Position numbers and translations under genes: made by a program. From contig CAVUPB010000005.1 of the NCBI GenBank assembly GCA_963743275.1, forward strand, positions 434,001 through 498,000: DNA of 64,000 nt, in the 5' to 3' direction. This stretch comes from JALYLC01 sp963743275. Lineage in GTDB: Bacteria; Actinomycetota; Thermoleophilia; Gaiellales; JALYLC01. Each line of letters begins with the position of its first letter. The stretch's first letter is position 1. Shown here piece by piece: positions 61,975 through 64,000 of this stretch. The notes beneath the pieces were generated by a model, which made no database searches, was not told the origin of the DNA, and saw nothing but the letters and a program-made list of their open reading frames with translations.

Positions 61975-62775
61975 TCAGGCGGCGGCGGGTGCGGGCGTCC
62001 ACGACGCCGGAGCCGCAGCGGGCGGATCGGCCGGCATCGGCGGCGCGCCGCCCGGGCCCATCTTCCAGCCGCGATGGCCGAACCCGAAGCCGTGGTCCTC
62101 GTGCACGCCGTTGACGAGGTCGTCGACGTGCTTGGCGAGACCGTCGAGCAGCTTCTGCTCCTGATCCTTGGTGAGCTTGCCGGCGGTCACCGCCGCGTCG
62201 AGGCGCTTGGTGGCGAGGTCGGTGATCTCGGTCTTGAGAGCGGCGACGGTCTTGCCCTGCGCCTGGGCGACGTCGGCGAGCGACTTGCCCGAGCGCAGCT
62301 GCGTCATGAGGTCGGCCGGCTTGAGGCCGAGCCACGTCGCGAGGTCGTCGATGCCCGCCGCGAGGCCCGGGAGACCGCCCGGACCGCCGAACATGGGGCC
62401 GCGGCCGAAGCCCGGGCCGCCGAAGCCGCGGTGGCCGAAGTGCTCTCCGAAACCGCCGCGCCCGCCGCCGAAGATCGGCTGCGTGCCGTCCTCGATGCGC
62501 TTCTTGATGGCGTCGGCCTGGGCCTGCGTCAGCTTGCCCGCCGTCACCTGCGCGTCGACCTGCTTCTCGAGCGCCTTCTTGAGCGCGTCGCTGAGCGCGC
62601 TCGGCGTGACGCCGAGCGTGCCGGCGGCATCGTCGACGATCGCCTGGCTGCGCGCCTGGGGGGAATCGTCCTTTGTCGCGGCATAGGCCGCACCGCCACT
62701 CACGGCCGCCACGACGGCGAGCGCGCCAATCATCATCCGGAACTTGCGATTTCTCGGTTGCCGCTCGTCGGTCAT
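61975..62775 (-). CDS. Secreted helical-repeat protein, Gly/His-rich centre
   Basis: 266 residues. An N-terminal basic stretch and hydrophobic segment (MMIGALAVVAAVSGGAAYAA) direct export. Helical hairpins repeat: VDAQVTAGKLTQAQADAIKK and LDAAVTAGKLTKDQEQKLLD, plus LGVTPSALSDALKKAL and LGLKPADLMTQLRSGKSLAD. Between them lies FGEHFGHRGFGGPGFGRGPM, and HEDHGFGFGHRGW follows, which could bind metal. The C-terminus is Pro/Ala-rich. Function unknown; metal or envelope-stress roles are guesses. Confidence 0.7.
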   Translation of the reverse strand: MTDERQPRNRKFRMMIGALAVVAAVSGGAAYAATKDDSPQARSQAIVDDAAGTLGVTPSALSDALKKALEKQVDAQVTAGKLTQAQADAIKKRIEDGTQPIFGGGRGGFGEHFGHRGFGGPGFGRGPMFGGPGGLPGLAAGIDDLATWLGLKPADLMTQLRSGKSLADVAQAQGKTVAALKTEITDLATKRLDAAVTAGKLTKDQEQKLLDGLAKHVDDLVNGVHEDHGFGFGHRGWKMGPGGAPPMPADPPAAAPASWTPAPAAA

Positions 62776-62885
62776 CCGGCTCCCTTCACTGCATGGTTGC
62801 GACCATTCCAGTCAACCAGAGCCTCCTGAGTCTACCCCCAGAACTTCCTGGGTCCACGCTGTGAAGAGGGATGCGCACGGCGGCC

Positions 62886-64000
62886 TCAGAGCTTGGCGAC
62901 GACGAGCGGAATCGCGTCTGCGACGCGCGCACCGCGGGCCGCCACGAGCGTGAGCACGAGCGTGTACGAGCCGGCCGCGGGCGCGTGGCGCACCGTGACG
63001 CTGCCCCGCCCCGCCGTGCGCACCGTGAAGGCGGCGATGCGCGCGGCGCCGAGCCCGCGCCGCGGCCGCGCGAGCAGGACGAGCCTCATGCCCTTGCCGG
63101 CGAGATAGCGCACCGTGAGGCGCCCGCGCGCGACGACGCGCAGGCGCGCGTGCAGCAGCGTCGCGGTGGCGACGACGCTCGCCGCCGCGCCGCGCGCGCC
63201 GCGGCGCGCCGGGCGCGCCCTCGACACCGGCGGCGCCCGGGCTTCCGCCGGCCCCCGCGGAACCCGTGCCCGCGCCGCCTGCGGGACCGGACGTGCCCAC
63301 CGGACCCGCGGGCCCGAGCGCCGCGCCCGCAACGGAGACCGCGCCGCTCCGCCCGGCGTACCGGGCGAGCACGCTCGCCGACGTCGCCACGACGTGGCAG
63401 GCGAGAAGGTGCGTCTCGTCGCCCGCTACCGGAGCGTAGAGCGTGCCCGTCTCCCCTGCCAGATCGACGCCGTCGAGCGTCCACTGGACGCCGTAGCTGC
63501 CGATGTCCAGGCTCGCCTTCCACGTCCCCTCGTCGCACAGCGCGCGCTCGCCGACGCGGCCCGAGCCGTACACCGCCGGCGCGCGCAAGAGCACGTCGAC
63601 GCCGCTGCCCGCGCGGCCGATGCGGTTGCCGCCGAGCTCGCTGAACCAGAGATTGCCGTCGGGACCCGACGCGATCGCGCTGGGTGCCGCGCCGGCGGTG
63701 ATGCCCGTCGCGAACTCAGTGATCACGCCCGAAGCGGTCACACGACCGATCCTGTTGCCGCTTGCTTCGGTGAACCAGATGTCGCCGTCAGCGCCGGCCG
63801 CAATGCCGACAAACCCAGCGCCGGCAGTTACCCCACTACTGAACTCCGTCACGACTCCGGATGGCGTGATGCGGCCGACCTGGCCTGCCGCCGCCTCGAC
63901 AAACCAGACGTTTCCGTCGTTTCCGCGAGCGATCGCTTGCGGGTGGACACCCCCGAGCGGGAGCACGAATTCCGTGATCACGCCAGCAGGCGTGATCCGA
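62886..64000 (-). CDS. Streptogramin-lyase-like propeller protein with collagen-like tail (partial, frameshifted)
   Basis: The gene enters from the right edge, so its start is missing. Propeller repeats such as GVITEFATGITAGAAPSAIA then GPDGNLWFSELGGNRIGR are typical of virginiamycin B lyase-like proteins. An Ig-like domain with two Cys and a short Gly-Pro-Ala collagen-like stretch (GPAGPVGTSGPAGGAG) follow. The first frame degenerates after EGAPGA; the C-terminal domain (SVVATATLLHARLRVV to IPLVVAKL) continues in the next frame. One extra base in the GC run 63181-63210 explains it. It is probably secreted; the catalytic role is doubtful. Confidence 0.75.

Overview
The window comes from a very GC-rich, gram-positive-type actinobacterium. 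Short intergenic gaps, ATGA/GTGA start-stop overlaps, GTG starts, an actinobacterial-type SOS box, an Rv2578c-like radical SAM protein and LPxTG-type anchoring all fit. I infer Thermoleophilia/Solirubrobacterales, but no marker gene here proves the order. Two serine tRNAs are present; no rRNA, CRISPR array or recognisable integrase/transposase gene was seen.

Region A (1-6711) is the most unusual part. An intact tRNA-Ser(UGA) at its right end is preceded by three truncated copies of its own 5' half. Each stops just after the anticodon loop, and 140-141 nt further on each is followed by a conserved repeat block ending in two GTATGTTC motifs. These divide the region into small cassettes of 1.2-2.6 kb. 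Their cargo is a PAS-GGDEF cyclase; a SnoaL-like protein, a cupin and a CGNR regulator; a Fic AMPylase; and a nucleotidyltransferase pair. The first bases of the window match sequence just right of the third scar, so the array probably continues to the left.

Region B (6730-20283) has a TetR-regulated cupin with two clear operators, a 2-hydroxyacid dehydrogenase, an enolase-superfamily protein coupled to a secreted amidase, an LPFTG surface protein beside a polyprenyl-phosphate sugar transferase, and a secreted metalloprotease. A complete dipeptide-type ABC transporter operon follows, ending in a creatininase-family amidohydrolase; its binding-protein gene is frameshifted.

Region C (20403-29347) is a surface-polysaccharide locus: O-antigen ligase-like protein, two paralogous JmjC/cupin-like proteins, ATP-grasp ligase, GNAT/FemAB-like transferase, polysaccharide deacetylase, GT4 glycosyltransferase and a flavoprotein. 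Region E (42411-52691) is a second such locus: tandem beta-helix proteins, a GT4-deacetylase fusion, Wzx-like flippase, ATP-grasp, Wzz/BY-kinase and O-antigen ligase-like protein. Several activities occur in both.

Region D (29376-42343) holds a 260-bp MITE-like insertion inside a 112-bp duplication, a P1 peptidase, saccharopine-dehydrogenase-like protein, tRNA-Ser(GCU), trypsin-like protease, ice-binding protein coupled to an L,D-transpeptidase, S9 peptidase, an SOS-box-controlled radical SAM gene with a cysteine-motif partner, and several secreted proteins of unknown role. Palindromes built on GGGGTCAGACCCC mark four places in the window.

Region F (52868-64000) carries an MFS exporter, GST, GGDEF-EAL protein, a sugar-acid-type catabolic group (SDR, LDH2-type dehydrogenase, enolase-superfamily dehydratase) with a DtxR-like regulator, SelD, a Fur-family regulator, a secreted helical-repeat protein and a partial streptogramin-lyase-like propeller protein. 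Five genes across the window are broken by a shift of the same polarity (one extra base), which suggests insertion errors in the assembly at least as much as real pseudogenes.
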